Shown here piece by piece: positions 28,995-38,383 of a DNA stretch of 64,000 nt. Below the pieces are notes generated by a model. That model had not been told where the DNA came from. It searched no databases and worked only from the letters and a program-made list of their open reading frames with translations. Every line of letters begins with the position of its first letter. The stretch's first letter is position 1. The DNA comes from Yersinia massiliensis (GTDB taxonomy: Bacteria > Pseudomonadota > Gammaproteobacteria > Enterobacterales > Enterobacteriaceae): positions 3,348,001 to 3,412,000 of the forward strand of contig NZ_CP028487.1 in assembly GCF_003048255.1 (NCBI RefSeq), read 5' to 3'. Made by a program: the position numbers and the translations under genes.

Positions 28995-31064
28995 ATGATG
29001 ACTCACAAACAACGCGCGATTTTTGAACCGGCACTGGTTCGCACAGCGCTGATTGATGCCATAAAGAAACTGGACCCGCGCGTCCAGTGGCGTAATCCAG
29101 TGATGTTCGTGGTGTATTTGGGCAGTTGGCTGACGACACTTATCTGGCTGGCCATCTTAAGTGGGCAAACTACCGGTAGCGCCAGTTTTACCGGCAGCGT
29201 CGCTTTGTGGCTATGGTTTACCGTGCTGTTTGCCAATATGGCGGAAGCCTTAGCGGAAGGGCGCAGTAAAGCACAAGCTGAAAGTCTACGCGGGGTGAAA
29301 AAAACCAGCTGGGCTAAAAAGTTGTCCGCCGCCCGTATGGACGCGCCACAGGAAAGCGTCTCAGCCGACAGCTTGCGTAAAGGTGATTTAGTGCTGATCG
29401 AGGCCGGTGATACCGTGCCATGCGACGGTGAAGTGCTGGAAGGTGGTGCTTCAGTCGATGAAAGCGCTATTACCGGTGAATCCGCACCGGTTATCCGCGA
29501 ATCTGGTGGCGATTTCTCTTCGGTGACAGGGGGGACTCGCGTGCTATCGGATTGGCTGGTGGTGCAGTGCAGCGTCAACCCAGGTGAAACCTTCCTCGAT
29601 CGAATGATTGCCATGGTTGAAGGCGCAAAACGGCGTAAAACGCCTAACGAAGTGGCACTGACCATCTTGCTGGTGGCACTGACGATTGTCTTTTTACTGG
29701 CGACGGCGACCCTGTATCCGTTCTCCGTATTCAGCGTTGAAGCCAATCATGCCGGTGATCCGGTAACTATTACGGTTTTGGTGGCGCTACTGGTTTGCCT
29801 GATCCCGACCACGATTGGTGGCTTGTTGTCCGCCATTGGGGTGGCGGGTATGAGCCGCATGCTGGGGGCCAATGTGATCGCCACCAGCGGTCGCGCTGTA
29901 GAAGCCGCCGGTGATGTGGATGTGTTGCTGCTGGATAAAACCGGCACCATCACACTGGGTAACCGTCAAGCCTCTGAGTTTTTACCGGCACCGGGTGTGA
30001 CCGAACAACAACTGGCAGATGCAGCGCAACTCTCTTCACTGGCCGATGAAACGCCCGAAGGCCGCAGCATTGTCGTATTGGCGAAACAACGCTTTAACTT
30101 GCGTGAACGTGATTTGCACAACTTAAACGCCACCTTTGTGCCCTTCTCGGCGCAAACACGGATGAGCGGCGTCAATGTGCAGGACAGGATGATCCGCAAA
30201 GGCGCGGTCGATGCCATTCGTCGCCATGTAGAATCCAATGATGGCCACTTCCCACGCGCTGTCGATGATGCGGTAGAAAGTGTTGCTCGCACAGGCGGCA
30301 CACCATTAGTCGTGGCTGATGGGGCACGGGTGCTTGGCGTCGTGGCGCTGAAAGATATCGTCAAAGGCGGCATCAAAGAACGTTTTGCTGAACTGCGCAA
30401 AATGGGCATCAAAACCGTGATGATCACCGGTGATAACCGCCTAACCGCGGCGGCCATTGCAGCCGAGGCGGGTGTGGATGATTTTCTGGCAGAAGCAACA
30501 CCGGAAGCCAAACTGGCATTGATTCGTCAATATCAGGCAGAAGGTCGCTTGGTGGCAATGACGGGTGACGGCACCAACGACGCTCCTGCGCTGGCACAGG
30601 CTGATGTGGCTGTGGCGATGAACTCAGGGACTCAGGCTGCCAAAGAAGCAGGCAACATGGTGGATTTGGATTCAAACCCCACCAAGTTGATTGAGGTGGT
30701 GCATATCGGGAAACAGATGCTGATGACTCGTGGTTCCCTGACCACGTTTAGTATCGCCAACGACGTCGCTAAATATTTCGCTATCATCCCCGCCGCCTTT
30801 GCGGCGACCTATCCGCAACTTAATGCGCTGAACGTGATGCAACTACATTCACCCGCATCAGCCATTTTGTCAGCGGTAATTTTTAACGCATTGGTGATTG
30901 TGTTCCTGATCCCATTGGCGCTTAAAGGCGTCAGCTATAAGGCGATGAGCGCCGCCGCTTTGTTGCGCCGTAATCTGTGGATCTATGGATTAGGTGGACT
31001 GTTAGTGCCTTTCGTCGGTATCAAACTGATCGACTTGGTGCTCACGGCGTTAAGTGTCGGCTAA
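28995..31064 (+). CDS. kdpB: K+-transporting ATPase catalytic subunit KdpB
   Basis: 689 residues, a P-type ATPase. The actuator motif TGES is at 160-163, the phosphorylated aspartate is Asp314 in [10 protein letters not shown], and the hinge is [21 protein letters not shown]. Two adjacent ATGs (28995 and 28998) follow an AGAGAGAAG Shine-Dalgarno; either could be used. ATP hydrolysis here drives K+ uptake through KdpA. It is 84 bases after kdpA. Confidence 0.98.
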   Translation: MMTHKQRAIFEPALVRTALIDAIKKLDPRVQWRNPVMFVVYLGSWLTTLIWLAILSGQTTGSASFTGSVALWLWFTVLFANMAEALAEGRSKAQAESLRGVKKTSWAKKLSAARMDAPQESVSADSLRKGDLVLIEAGDTVPCDGEVLEGGASVDESAITGESAPVIRESGGDFSSVTGGTRVLSDWLVVQCSVNPGETFLDRMIAMVEGAKRRKTPNEVALTILLVALTIVFLLATATLYPFSVFSVEANHAGDPVTITVLVALLVCLIPTTIGGLLSAIGVAGMSRMLGANVIATSGRAVEAAGDVDVLLLDKTGTITLGNRQASEFLPAPGVTEQQLADAAQLSSLADETPEGRSIVVLAKQRFNLRERDLHNLNATFVPFSAQTRMSGVNVQDRMIRKGAVDAIRRHVESNDGHFPRAVDDAVESVARTGGTPLVVADGARVLGVVALKDIVKGGIKERFAELRKMGIKTVMITGDNRLTAAAIAAEAGVDDFLAEATPEAKLALIRQYQAEGRLVAMTGDGTNDAPALAQADVAVAMNSGTQAAKEAGNMVDLDSNPTKLIEVVHIGKQMLMTRGSLTTFSIANDVAKYFAIIPAAFAATYPQLNALNVMQLHSPASAILSAVIFNALVIVFLIPLALKGVSYKAMSAAALLRRNLWIYGLGGLLVPFVGIKLIDLVLTALSVG

Positions 31065-31093
31065 TTGTGCCTCTTTTATTGTGGTCATAACCC

Positions 31094-31129
31094 GTTAAGT
31101 GGTTACAGCAAGTTAAGTGGCCGCAGCAA
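31094..31129. repeat. 18-bp tandem repeat between kdpB and kdpC
   Basis: GTTAAGTGGTTACAGCAA (31094-31111) and GTTAAGTGGCCGCAGCAA (31112-31129) are adjacent copies that differ at the TTA/CCG triplet. It lies in the 111-base kdpB-kdpC spacer, where E. coli has only a few bases. Confidence 0.88.
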
Positions 31130-31175
31130 GCTCACGCTGTGGCCTGTTTTAAGTTCTATATTGAGGGAATAAAAG

Positions 31176-31814
31176 ATGTCATCAACCATCAATGTGTCAT
31201 CTACCGCACGCCAATCTTACTTACGGCCTGCCCTAGTACTCCTTATTTTGCTGACGCTAATCACCGGCATCGCTTACCCATTGCTCACCACCGGGCTGGC
31301 AAATATCTTGTTTTCCCACCAAGCTAAGGGATCGCTCGTCATGTTGGATGGCGAAGTGGTCGGTTCGAGTTTGATCGGCCAAAACTTTACCCAACTCGGC
31401 TATTTTGTTGGCCGTCCGTCTGCGACGGCGGATATGCCTTATAATGCACTGGCTTCAGGTGGCAGCAATCTGGCGATTAGCAACCCCGCACTGGATCAGG
31501 CGATTCGTGAGCGAATTCAGCAACAGCGTAAAGCTAACCCGACGCAAACGGGTCCAGTGCCGGTTGATCTGGTCACCGCTTCTGGCAGTGGCCTAGACCC
31601 CAGCATTTCTCTGGAAGCGGCGTATTATCAAGCGCCTCGTATTGCTAATATCCGCCAGATGCCGTTATCTGAGGTCAAGCAATTGATTGATAGCAGCGTA
31701 GAGAAAGCCACACCGAATTTCTTCGGTGAATCAGTTGTTAATGTGCTCAAACTGAATATGACATTGGATACCCAAAGTCACGTGTCAGTACAGACCAACC
31801 CGACCAAACCTTAA
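31176..31814 (+). CDS. kdpC: K+-transporting ATPase subunit KdpC
   Basis: 212 residues (E. coli 190; a slightly longer N-terminus here). One N-terminal membrane helix (YLRPALVLLILLTLITGIAYPLL), then the KdpC periplasmic domain with GSSLIGQNFTQLGYFVGRPSA, SGSGLDPSISLEAAYYQAPRIA and the C-terminal VNVLKLNMTLD. It assists nucleotide and K+ affinity of the KdpFABC pump. It lies 9 bases before kdpD. Confidence 0.96.
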   Translation: MSSTINVSSTARQSYLRPALVLLILLTLITGIAYPLLTTGLANILFSHQAKGSLVMLDGEVVGSSLIGQNFTQLGYFVGRPSATADMPYNALASGGSNLAISNPALDQAIRERIQQQRKANPTQTGPVPVDLVTASGSGLDPSISLEAAYYQAPRIANIRQMPLSEVKQLIDSSVEKATPNFFGESVVNVLKLNMTLDTQSHVSVQTNPTKP

Positions 31815-31823
31815 GGACCTAAG

Positions 31824-34547
31824 ATGGTGGATGCAGAACCAACCCGCCCAAATCCCGACAGCTTACTGGCAGTCGCCAATGAAAAGTCCCGTGGCCGGCT
31901 GAAAGTTTTTTTTGGCGCTTGCGCTGGGGTGGGGAAAACCTACGCCATGTTGCAAGAAGCCCAGCGGTTACGTGCTCAGGGCTTGGATGTACTGGTTGGT
32001 GTGGTCGAAACTCATGGACGTAGCGAAACTGCCGCCTTGTTGACAGGGTTAGCCCAGCTACCACCAAAACGCATCCACCACCGTAACCGTCAGGTCCGTG
32101 AGTTCGATCTTGATGCCGCTCTGGCACGCCATCCGGCACTAATCCTGATGGATGAGTTAGCACACAGTAACGCCCCCGGTTCCCGCCATCCCAAACGCTG
32201 GCAAGATGTCGAAGAACTGCTTGATGCTGGCATTGATGTGCTAACGACCGTGAATGTGCAGCACTTAGAAAGTCTCAATGATGTGGTGGGCGGCGTAACG
32301 GGGATTCGAGTGCGGGAAACCGTCCCCGACCATATGTTTGATGAAGCCACAGAGGTGGTATTGGTTGACCTGCCCCCTGATGATCTGCGCCAGCGCTTAA
32401 ATGAAGGGAAAGTGTACATTTCGGGTCAGGCGGAACGCGCCATTGAGCATTTCTTCCGCAAAGGTAACTTAATTGCCCTACGCGAACTGGCTTTGCGCCG
32501 GACCGCCGATCGGGTTGATGACCAGATGCGCGCTTTCCGTGACACTCAGGGGCGCGAGCGCGTCTGGCATACTCGCGATGCCATCTTGCTGTGTATCGGT
32601 CACAACAGCGGTAACGAAAAACTGGTGCGCACGGCTGCTCGACTGGCCGCCCGATTAGGGTGTGTCTGGCATGCCGTGTATGTGGAAACCCCGCGCTTGC
32701 ACGGTTTGCCAGAAGCGCGTCGTCGGGCAATATTGCGTACGCTGAAACTGGCGCAAGAGTTAGGCGCAGAAACCGCCACGCTGTCTGAACCTCAAGAAGA
32801 AAAAGCGGTATTACGCTACGCCCGTGAGCATAATTTAGGCAAAATCATTATCGGCCGTCGGGTCGAAAAACAGTGGAAGCTGCGTGGCAGTTTTGCCGAT
32901 CGCCTCGGCAAATTAGGGCCCGATCTGGATTTAGTGATTATCGCGTTGGAAGATGACCGTGCCGCCAATGTAACGAAAGAAAGCGATTCACGTAGCTTCA
33001 CGGAAAAGTGGCGGATGCAGTTGCGTGGTTGTGTCGCAGCCATCGGCTTATGTGCACTGATTACCGTTCTATCGCAGTGGTTGATACCCGGTTTCGATCA
33101 AGCCAACCTAGTGATGGTTTACCTGCTCGGCGTGGTCATTATTGCCCTATTCTATGGCCGCTGGCCTTCGGTATTCGCGGCGGTGATCAATGTCGCCAGT
33201 TTCGATCTGTTTTTTGTGCAGCCGCACTGGTCTTTAGCAGTCACTGATGTGCAATATCTGGTGACCTTCGGAGTGATGCTGATTGTGGGGATCGTGGTCG
33301 GTAATCTCACTGCGGGCGTGCGCTATCAAGCCAGAATTGCCCGTTATCGTGAGCAACGCGCCCGACATTTATATGAGATGTCGCGAGGATTGAACCGCGC
33401 CCTCACCCCTGCGGATATTGCCAAAACCAGTCGTCATTTTCTCTCGAGCAGTTTTCAGGCTAAAACGGATTTGTTGTTACCGCAAGAAGATGGCCGTTTG
33501 CAGCAAATCGCCACCGATGAGGGCAACACCCTTTCTGTTGACGAGGCCATTGCCCGTTGGAGTTTTGATAAAGGCGCACCCGCTGGCGCAGGGACGGATA
33601 CCTTACCGGGCGTGCCTTACCAATTACTGCCACTGACAGCCGCGAAACAAACCTTTGGTGTACTGGCGATAGAACCGGCTAATTTGCGCCAATTGATGGT
33701 GCCGGAACAGCAGCGTTTACTGCAAACCTTTACCAGTCTGATCGCCAATGCGCTGGAAAGGCTGCATCTGGCCCGCAGTGCTGAATTGGCTAAATTGGAT
33801 GCCGAACGGGAGCAACTGCGTAATTCACTGCTTGCCGCGCTGTCACATGATTTGCGCACCCCACTGACGGTGCTATTTGGGCAGGCAGAAATACTGACGC
33901 TGGATCTGGCGGCTGAAGGATCACGTCATGCCCCTCAGGCTAACCAAATTCGTCAGCAGGTACTGAGCACCACTCGGTTGGTCAACAATTTACTGGATAT
34001 GGCGCGTATTCAATCCGGCGGTTTTAGTCTGCGTAAAGAGTGGCAATCATTAGAAGAAATTGTTGGCAGCGCATTGCATCTACTGGAAGCGACGCTGAGT
34101 CATAACCAAATTCGTGTCGAGTTACCGGATGAAATGGTGCTGATCAATTGTGACGGTAGCTTGCTAGAGCGGGTATTCATCAATTTACTCGAGAATGCTC
34201 ATAAATATGCAGGCTATGATGCCTTGTTGGGTATTCGAGCGGTCGTCCAAGGCGAATGGCTCAATATCGAAGTCTGGGATAATGGCTCTGGCGTCGCGGT
34301 GGGGCAAGAGCAGCTAATTTTTGATAAATTCTCTCGCGGTAACAAAGAGTCAGCGATCCCCGGTGTGGGTTTAGGACTGGCCATTTGCCGTGCCATCATT
34401 GATGTACACGGCGGGCGTATTTGGGTTGAGAAAAACGCAGAGGGGGGGGCCAGCTTCCACTTTACCTTGCCGTTGGAAGCCGCGCCGGATATTGATGCTG
34501 ATAATGTTGATATCGAGTACATTGATACAACAAAGAATGAGAAATAA
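31824..34547 (+). CDS. kdpD: Sensor histidine kinase KdpD
   Basis: 907 residues (E. coli 894). Domains in order: the N-terminal KdpD domain (about 20-230) with Walker A GACAGVGKTY at 31-40; a universal-stress-like domain (about 250-370); four DUF4118 membrane helices (about 400-500); a GAF-like region; HisKA with the phosphorylated His675 (ALSHDLRTPLT); and HATPase (NLLENAHKYA, DNGSGV, GVGLGLAICRAI). It senses low K+/ionic conditions and phosphorylates KdpE. The start ATG is 9 bases after kdpC. Confidence 0.98.
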   Translation: MVDAEPTRPNPDSLLAVANEKSRGRLKVFFGACAGVGKTYAMLQEAQRLRAQGLDVLVGVVETHGRSETAALLTGLAQLPPKRIHHRNRQVREFDLDAALARHPALILMDELAHSNAPGSRHPKRWQDVEELLDAGIDVLTTVNVQHLESLNDVVGGVTGIRVRETVPDHMFDEATEVVLVDLPPDDLRQRLNEGKVYISGQAERAIEHFFRKGNLIALRELALRRTADRVDDQMRAFRDTQGRERVWHTRDAILLCIGHNSGNEKLVRTAARLAARLGCVWHAVYVETPRLHGLPEARRRAILRTLKLAQELGAETATLSEPQEEKAVLRYAREHNLGKIIIGRRVEKQWKLRGSFADRLGKLGPDLDLVIIALEDDRAANVTKESDSRSFTEKWRMQLRGCVAAIGLCALITVLSQWLIPGFDQANLVMVYLLGVVIIALFYGRWPSVFAAVINVASFDLFFVQPHWSLAVTDVQYLVTFGVMLIVGIVVGNLTAGVRYQARIARYREQRARHLYEMSRGLNRALTPADIAKTSRHFLSSSFQAKTDLLLPQEDGRLQQIATDEGNTLSVDEAIARWSFDKGAPAGAGTDTLPGVPYQLLPLTAAKQTFGVLAIEPANLRQLMVPEQQRLLQTFTSLIANALERLHLARSAELAKLDAEREQLRNSLLAALSHDLRTPLTVLFGQAEILTLDLAAEGSRHAPQANQIRQQVLSTTRLVNNLLDMARIQSGGFSLRKEWQSLEEIVGSALHLLEATLSHNQIRVELPDEMVLINCDGSLLERVFINLLENAHKYAGYDALLGIRAVVQGEWLNIEVWDNGSGVAVGQEQLIFDKFSRGNKESAIPGVGLGLAICRAIIDVHGGRIWVEKNAEGGASFHFTLPLEAAPDIDADNVDIEYIDTTKNEK

Positions 34548-34581
34548 GACAGCCTAATGATCGTAGGCGAAAGGAGTAGCT

Positions 34582-35265
34582 ATCACCCCGACGAATATCC
34601 TTATCGTTGAAGACGAAAAAGAGATCCGCCGCTTTGTGCGTATAGCGCTGGAGGGCGAGGGCTGGCGAGTATTTGAGAGCGATACTCTTCAACGAGGCTT
34701 GATTGAAGCGGGTACGCGTAAACCGGATCTGATCATTTTAGATTTGGGCCTACCCGATGGTGATGGCCTAACTTACATTCAGGATCTTCGTCAGTGGAGC
34801 GCGATTCCGATTATCGTGCTATCGGCTCGTAGCAATGAAGAAGACAAGGTTCTGGCACTGGATGCGGGGGCGGATGACTATTTAAGTAAACCCTTTGGCA
34901 TTAGCGAATTATTGGCCCGTGTGCGAGTGGCATTACGCCGTCACAGTAGTGGCAGCCAAGAAAGCCCATTGGTCAATTTTGCCGATATCAGCGTGGATTT
35001 GATTAACCGCCAAGTCACCCGTTCTGGTGAAAGTTTGCACCTCACTCCCATTGAGTTTCGCTTACTCTCCGCATTGATAGCCAATGCGGGTAAGGTGATA
35101 ACACAACGCCAGTTACTCACCCAAGTCTGGGGACCCAATTATGTTGAACACAGCCATTATTTGCGCATTTACATGGGCCATTTACGCCAGAAATTAGAAA
35201 CAGATCCCACTCGCCCCAAACATCTATTGACTGAAACAGGTGTTGGCTATCGATTCATTTTTTAG
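34582..35265 (+). CDS. kdpE: Response regulator KdpE (unusual start)
   Basis: OmpR-type regulator: a receiver domain with the acidic pair Glu10-Asp11 (ILIVEDEKE), phospho-acceptor Asp54 (LIILDLGLPDGDG) and Lys in LSKPFG, then a winged-helix DNA-binding domain (HLTPIEFRLLSALIANAGKV...HSHYLRIYMGHLRQKLE). The frame is closed by a TAG at 34564-34566, and between it and the receiver there is no ATG, GTG or TTG; the first GTG (34636) would delete the first strand and acidic pair. An ATC at 34582-34584 lies 5 bases after AAGGAG and gives 227 residues beginning where E. coli KdpE (225) begins. ATC initiation, or a lost ATG, is therefore inferred. It binds the kdpF promoter. Confidence 0.85.
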   Translation: MTPTNILIVEDEKEIRRFVRIALEGEGWRVFESDTLQRGLIEAGTRKPDLIILDLGLPDGDGLTYIQDLRQWSAIPIIVLSARSNEEDKVLALDAGADDYLSKPFGISELLARVRVALRRHSSGSQESPLVNFADISVDLINRQVTRSGESLHLTPIEFRLLSALIANAGKVITQRQLLTQVWGPNYVEHSHYLRIYMGHLRQKLETDPTRPKHLLTETGVGYRFIF

Positions 35266-35327
35266 GTAGGCAAAGGGGATCTCAGCGCGTAACATCGTAT
35301 TTTTATTGTAGAAATGGATTTATCGTG

Positions 35328-35756
35328 ATGAGTACATGGCTAATTTACGCCCTGCTGTCTGCCCTCACCGCCTCTCTGGTGGCCATTTTCGGTAAGATTG
35401 GTCTGCAACATTTGGATGCCAATACGGCCACTGCTGTACGTGCTGTGGTCATGGCACTGTTTCTCGTCGGTGTGGTGGTGGTTCAGGGGAAATTTAATCT
35501 GGTTGGCGCGGTGCTGGCAGATAAGAAAGCCCTCTTGTTTGTGGTGCTGAGTGGCGTTGCTGGGGCATTATCTTGGCTGTTCTATTTTATGGCCATCAAG
35601 AACGGCAATGTTTCGCAGGTCGCCCCCATTGATAAGCTTAGCGTCGTTTTCGCCGTGATATTGGCCTTTATCCTTTTCGGCGAGAAGATTTCGCTGGTGG
35701 CGGGATTGGGCGTCGCCTTAATTACCGCCGGTGCGTTGATGGTGGCATTAGGCTGA
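35328..35756 (+). CDS. Single-EamA-domain membrane protein (DMT family)
   Basis: 142 residues from the ATG at 35328 (an in-frame GTG at 35325 adds one). Five hydrophobic helices making one EamA/DMT domain (LLSALTASLVAIFGKIGLQHLDANTATAVRA, then SWLFYFMAIKNGNVSQVAPIDKLSVVFAVILAF...). Full DMT carriers have two such domains, so this half-size protein must dimerise. The substrate is unknown. It follows kdpE by 62 bases but is not part of the Kdp system in E. coli. Confidence 0.85.
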   Translation: MSTWLIYALLSALTASLVAIFGKIGLQHLDANTATAVRAVVMALFLVGVVVVQGKFNLVGAVLADKKALLFVVLSGVAGALSWLFYFMAIKNGNVSQVAPIDKLSVVFAVILAFILFGEKISLVAGLGVALITAGALMVALG

Positions 35757-35778
35757 TTTTCGTGAATTGAGCACAACA

Positions 35779-35804
35779 AAAAAGGCAGCACATAGGCTGC
35801 CTTT
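35779..35804. terminator. Bidirectional terminator between the EamA gene and pgm
   Basis: AAAGGCAGC at 35781-35789 pairs with GCTGCCTTT at 35796-35804, with extra A residues on the left. It lies 22 bases after the EamA-protein stop and 22 bases beyond the pgm stop. Confidence 0.85.
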
Positions 35805-35825
35805 CAATCACATAGCTATTGCTGA

Positions 35826-37469
35826 TTATTTAGCGCCAGCCAGCACATCACTGACAATATCGACCGCTTCCCGCTCTATCTTTTCGCGATGCTCTGCGCC
35901 AAGGAAACTTTCACAGTAAATTTTATACGCTTCTTCCGTGCCTGATGGACGAGCAGCGAACCAACCGTTATCCGTCATCACCTTCAACCCACCAATTGAT
36001 GCACCATTACCCGGTGCGGTGGTTAAACGTGCAGTGATTGGGTCACCCGCCAGCATACTCGCACTCACCATTTCAGGTGACAACTTAGACAGGGCATTCT
36101 TCTGTGCTTGCGTTGCCGGAGCCTGAATACGGTTATAACTTGGCGCACCAAAACGTTGTGCTAAATCATCGTAATGATGTTGTGGGTTCTTGCCAGTCAC
36201 AGCGGTGATTTCTGCCGCCAACAGACACATGATGATGCCGTCTTTGTCGGTCGACCAAGGAGTGCCGTTAAAGCGCAAGAAAGAGGCCCCTGCACTCTCT
36301 TCACCACCAAAACCAAAGCTCCCATCGTGCAACCCATCGACAAACCATTTGAAACCAACGGGCACTTCGACCAGCTTACGGCCCAGATCTGCCACCACTC
36401 GGTCAATCATCGCACTGGACACCAGCGTTTTACCCACCGCCACATCAGCGCCCCATTGAGGACGATTTTGGAACAGGTAATTAATTGATACCGCGAGATA
36501 ATGATTTGGATTCATCAAGCCGGCTGGGGTCACAATGCCATGACGGTCGTAATCAGGATCATTGGCAAAGGCTAAATCAAATTTATCACGCAGTGCCAAC
36601 AGACCGGCCATCGCTGATTCTGACGAGCAATCCATGCGGATCACACCATCGTGATCAAGATGCATAAAACGGAAGGTTTGATCGATAGAATCATTAACTA
36701 GCGTCAAGTCCAACTTATAGTGCTCACCGATGCGTTGCCAGTAAGCAATACCTGAGCCCCCCAAGGGATCAACACCTAACTTCAAACCTGCACGTTGAAT
36801 CGCGGGGATATCGACCACATCGACCAACCCTTCAACATACGGCTGAATCAAATCTTGCTCACGCAGATGGTTACCGCGCCACGCTTTATCCAGCGTTTGA
36901 CGCTTAACACCGTCTAGCTTCAAAGCAAGCAGCTGATTAGCGCGTTTTTCGATGACGGAGGTCAGATTGGTATCGGCTGGGCCGCCATTCGGTGGATTAT
37001 ATTTGATACCACCATCTTCGGGCGGATTGTGGGACGGTGTGATAACAATGCCGTCCGCCAAGGTATTACCCTTAACGTTATGGCACAAAATGGCATGCGA
37101 AATAGCGGGCGTAGGAGTGAAACCGTTGTCTTGCTGCACCACAACATCGACACCATTTGCCGTCAGCACTTCCAATACCGAAATAAACGCCGGTTCAGAT
37201 AATGCGTGGGTATCTTTACCCACATAACACGGACCCGTAATGCCGTGTTGGTGACGAACTTCGGCTATTGCCTGTGCGATAGCCAGAATGTGTGCTTCAT
37301 TAAAACTGTGGCGTACTGCACTGCCACGATGCCCAGAAGTGCCAAACTTGACGGCATGGGCTGGGTTTTCTGCATCCGGCTGCAACACATAGTATTGCGA
37401 GGTCAACTGAGCAACATTAATCAAATCGCTTTGCTGAGCCGCTTGCCCAGCACGAGGGTGGTTAGCCAC
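35826..37469 (-). CDS. pgm: Phosphoglucomutase (alpha-D-glucose phosphate-specific)
   Basis: 547 residues from a GTG at 37469 ([21 protein letters not shown]); E. coli Pgm (546) starts MAIHNRAG. The GTG 6 bases further up (37475) is too close to the AGGGAG Shine-Dalgarno. The phosphoserine loop is [21 protein letters not shown]; the metal loop is [11 protein letters not shown]; sugar-binding [12 protein letters not shown]; phosphate-binding [12 protein letters not shown]. It interconverts glucose-1-P and glucose-6-P. Downstream of seqA, 110 bases away, and likely co-transcribed as in E. coli. Confidence 0.96.
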   Translation of the reverse strand: MANHPRAGQAAQQSDLINVAQLTSQYYVLQPDAENPAHAVKFGTSGHRGSAVRHSFNEAHILAIAQAIAEVRHQHGITGPCYVGKDTHALSEPAFISVLEVLTANGVDVVVQQDNGFTPTPAISHAILCHNVKGNTLADGIVITPSHNPPEDGGIKYNPPNGGPADTNLTSVIEKRANQLLALKLDGVKRQTLDKAWRGNHLREQDLIQPYVEGLVDVVDIPAIQRAGLKLGVDPLGGSGIAYWQRIGEHYKLDLTLVNDSIDQTFRFMHLDHDGVIRMDCSSESAMAGLLALRDKFDLAFANDPDYDRHGIVTPAGLMNPNHYLAVSINYLFQNRPQWGADVAVGKTLVSSAMIDRVVADLGRKLVEVPVGFKWFVDGLHDGSFGFGGEESAGASFLRFNGTPWSTDKDGIIMCLLAAEITAVTGKNPQHHYDDLAQRFGAPSYNRIQAPATQAQKNALSKLSPEMVSASMLAGDPITARLTTAPGNGASIGGLKVMTDNGWFAARPSGTEEAYKIYCESFLGAEHREKIEREAVDIVSDVLAGAK

Positions 37470-37579
37470 AATCACTACTCCCTATATACCCGTTATCTTT
37501 CGAAGTGCAGAATATGTTAGCCGCAATCATTCACAGCCCGTCTGTATTTTGAAATCTATCAAGTATAGTTTCAACGAAA

Positions 37580-38107
37580 TTAGATAGTTCCACACACTTT
37601 ATCAGCCAAATCTTGTGGGAACTGCATAGCCAACATGATGTGTTGCACCATGCTGCGTTTACGCTCGGTATTGGTATTGGTGATTACCCAGTATGGTGTA
37701 CCAGGAACATGTTTGGGTTTGGTATGCGTCCCATTTTGCAATAATGTTTGCTGATCACCGGCAAAATAAACCCGAGTACGGCCATGTAATGATTCTGTCG
37801 CCTCAGAAAATGCCTGAGCATCTAGGGTATAGAGTGTTGATAGCACTAGCATAAAGCGGTTAACCGCTCGGCTTTGCTCGGCATACTCATCGGACAGCAG
37901 TAATTCGCGCACAGCACGAACCCGATCCCGTGGTGCTGGTGCGACCGCCACTTTCACCCCATCATGGCTAGCTGTTGAGCTAACAACCGGCTGGCCCGCA
38001 GTAAACTTCAGCATACGTCGCAAAATATCAGACGCGCTCTCACCAATGTGTTGCGTGTGACTGGCAATATAGCGATAAAGCTCTTCGTCGAGTTCAATAG
38101 TTTTCAT
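37580..38107 (-). CDS. seqA: Negative regulator of replication initiation SeqA
   Basis: 175 residues from MKTIELDEELYRYIASHTQH (an adjacent ATG at 38110 adds one). The N-terminal oligomerisation domain (1-35) is joined by a variable linker to the C-terminal DNA-binding domain with LHGRTRVYFAG, KPKHVPGTPYWVITNTNTERK and VCGTI. It binds hemimethylated GATC sites, delaying re-initiation at oriC and organising new DNA. Divergent from ybfF. Confidence 0.97.
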   Translation of the reverse strand: MKTIELDEELYRYIASHTQHIGESASDILRRMLKFTAGQPVVSSTASHDGVKVAVAPAPRDRVRAVRELLLSDEYAEQSRAVNRFMLVLSTLYTLDAQAFSEATESLHGRTRVYFAGDQQTLLQNGTHTKPKHVPGTPYWVITNTNTERKRSMVQHIMLAMQFPQDLADKVCGTI

Positions 38108-38260
38108 CATTATCCAGTACAGTTTTCAACTTTCTTATGCATATCGGGGGATTATAAAGTTAAAGCACGCTGACGAGTACCTTTATCATGGCTTTAGCGG
38201 GATAATAATCCGTACCTCCCACCGTCACTCAAGACTCTACCTGTTCTGCCCAATATCGAT

Positions 38261-38320
38261 CTGATAAAACATCGCTTGATAAATCATGATCTGATAAACA
38301 GTGACCTGATAAAACGCCTG
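38261..38320. repeat. Four 15-bp-spaced (C/T)TGATAAA repeats upstream of ybfF
   Basis: CTGATAAA occurs at 38261, 38291 and 38306, and TTGATAAA at 38276: four units with an exact 15-base period. GATC sites overlap the first and third units (38258-38261 and 38288-38291), 30 bases apart. It lies between seqA and ybfF. Confidence 0.8.
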
Positions 38321-38383
38321 CGCAGCATACCTTCGCTTAATCATGATACCCTAACCAGAATATCTCTTAGCATGAACTTCGCC

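Noticed and set aside
29003..29746. 247-codon minus-strand frame opposite kdpB
   Set aside because: Long only because kdpB has few stop complements; Ser/Pro-rich translation unlike a real protein.
31139..31327. 62-codon plus-strand frame overlapping the start of kdpC
   Set aside because: Overlaps a well-supported gene in another frame and contains no hydrophobic or conserved segment.
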